Shown: piece after piece, positions 5,171 through 5,396 of the stretch
How the letters are laid out: the number at the start of each line of letters is the position of its first letter
Numbering within the stretch: position 1 is the stretch's first letter
Assembly (NCBI GenBank): GCA_946184215.1
Contig: CAMHER010000138.1
Span: 1 to 5,396 of the forward strand
Length of the DNA: 5,396 nt
Reading direction: 5' to 3'
DNA from: an uncultured Clostridia bacterium
Lineage (GTDB): Bacteria > Bacillota > Clostridia > Oscillospirales > Oscillospiraceae
Position numbers and translations under genes: made by a program
Notes under the pieces: model-generated
The model's database searches: none
Seen by the model: only the letters and a program-made list of their open reading frames with translations
Told to the model about the DNA's origin: nothing

Positions 5171-5179
5171 AAAAACACC

Positions 5180-5396
5180 ATGGCAAACAACAAGAACATG
5201 ATCCGCATCCGTCTGAAGGCTTACGATCATCAGCTGATCGACAAGGCCGCCGAAACCATCGTCGAGGCTGCCAAGCGCACCGACGCCAAGGTCTCCGGCC
5301 CCATCCCCCTGCCGACCAAGACCGAGATCGTCACGATCCTCCGCGCCGTCCACAAGTACAAGGACAGCCGTGAGCAGTTCGAGCGCCGCACCCACA
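5180..5396 (+). CDS. rpsJ: 30S ribosomal protein S10, N-terminal part
   Basis: The first 72 residues of S10 (about 100-105 in full) are present; the window ends inside the gene. Canonical stretches are MIRIRLKAYDHQLID (7-21), the following amphipathic helix to about residue 33, and VSGPIPLPTK (38-47), part of the extended loop that reaches into the 30S head. S10 is also NusE, a partner of NusB and NusG in antitermination. It is normally the first gene of the S10-spc ribosomal operon, and the strong promoter and long leader upstream fit that role. In many bacteria tuf or the str operon lies just upstream; here the neighbour is a divergent DegV-family gene instead. Identification is secure. Confidence 0.97.
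   Translation, partial: MANNKNMIRIRLKAYDHQLIDKAAETIVEAAKRTDAKVSGPIPLPTKTEIVTILRAVHKYKDSREQFERRTH

Larger units (their letters stand above)
4867..5179 (+). promoter_or_regulatory. Structured rpsJ (S10 operon) mRNA leader, probable attenuator
   Basis: The leader between the strong promoter and rpsJ contains an ordered series of stem-loops. The first is a 5' hairpin at 4867-4893 (GCGC/GCGC and CGTGT/ACACG). The second is a 40-base hairpin at 4901-4940, with an outer GGAAG/CTTCC and an apical CTTGTT-GAAA-AACAAG. The third is at 4955-4977 (GTGTCCG/CGGGCAC with one G-U pair). An intrinsic terminator follows at 5037-5065. Past it come a hairpin at 5066-5117 and another at 5116-5161. CCGGT at 5003-5007 can pair with ACCGG at 5038-5042, the 5' arm of the terminator, and so could act as an antiterminator. 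Control of S10 operons by a ribosomal protein binding the leader (L4 in E. coli) is established. Which ligand, if any, acts here is unknown, and I cannot place this RNA in a named family. Confidence 0.72.

Overview
The window looks like a chromosomal housekeeping segment of a GC-rich Clostridia bacterium. The S10, SecA, cytidine deaminase, DegV and PgeF sequences are all of Firmicutes type. The high GC at third codon positions and the lipoprotein and Shine-Dalgarno style suggest an Oscillospiraceae/Ruminococcaceae gut anaerobe. The family-level assignment is inference from general resemblance, not from a search.

Bases 1-3621 hold five genes on the plus strand. They are the 3' end of secA (protein translocase ATPase), pgeF/yfiH (peptidoglycan editing factor), a peptide-type ABC substrate-binding lipoprotein with no transporter genes beside it, cdd (cytidine deaminase), and an 88-residue LysR-type DNA-binding domain with no effector domain. 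secA and pgeF are separated by 138 bases with strong hairpins. From pgeF onward the genes are tightly packed (4-base gap, 31-base gap, then a 1-base stop/start overlap), which suggests one transcript. That transcript ends at a perfect 19-bp hairpin (3618-3659), which also lies at the end of the convergent gene on the minus strand.

Bases 3677-4540 (minus strand) encode a DegV/FakB-type fatty-acid-binding protein with its own Shine-Dalgarno sequence and a plausible sigma-A promoter. Between it and the next gene lies a divergent regulatory region. It contains a recurring CTCTAC/GTAGAG hexamer, inverted repeats, a helically phased series of A-tracts, and a near-consensus extended -10 promoter firing to the right.

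That promoter drives rpsJ (ribosomal protein S10, the first gene of the S10 operon; cut by the window end) through a leader of about 310 nt. The leader is the most interesting part of the window. It has a 5' hairpin, a long hairpin capped by GAAA, a central stem-loop, a convincing intrinsic terminator about 115 nt upstream of the rpsJ start, and two more stem-loops just before the Shine-Dalgarno sequence. This architecture suggests transcription attenuation of the S10 operon, possibly autogenous. I could not assign the leader to a named RNA family from the sequence alone.

No tRNA, rRNA, CRISPR array, insertion sequence or prophage feature was seen.
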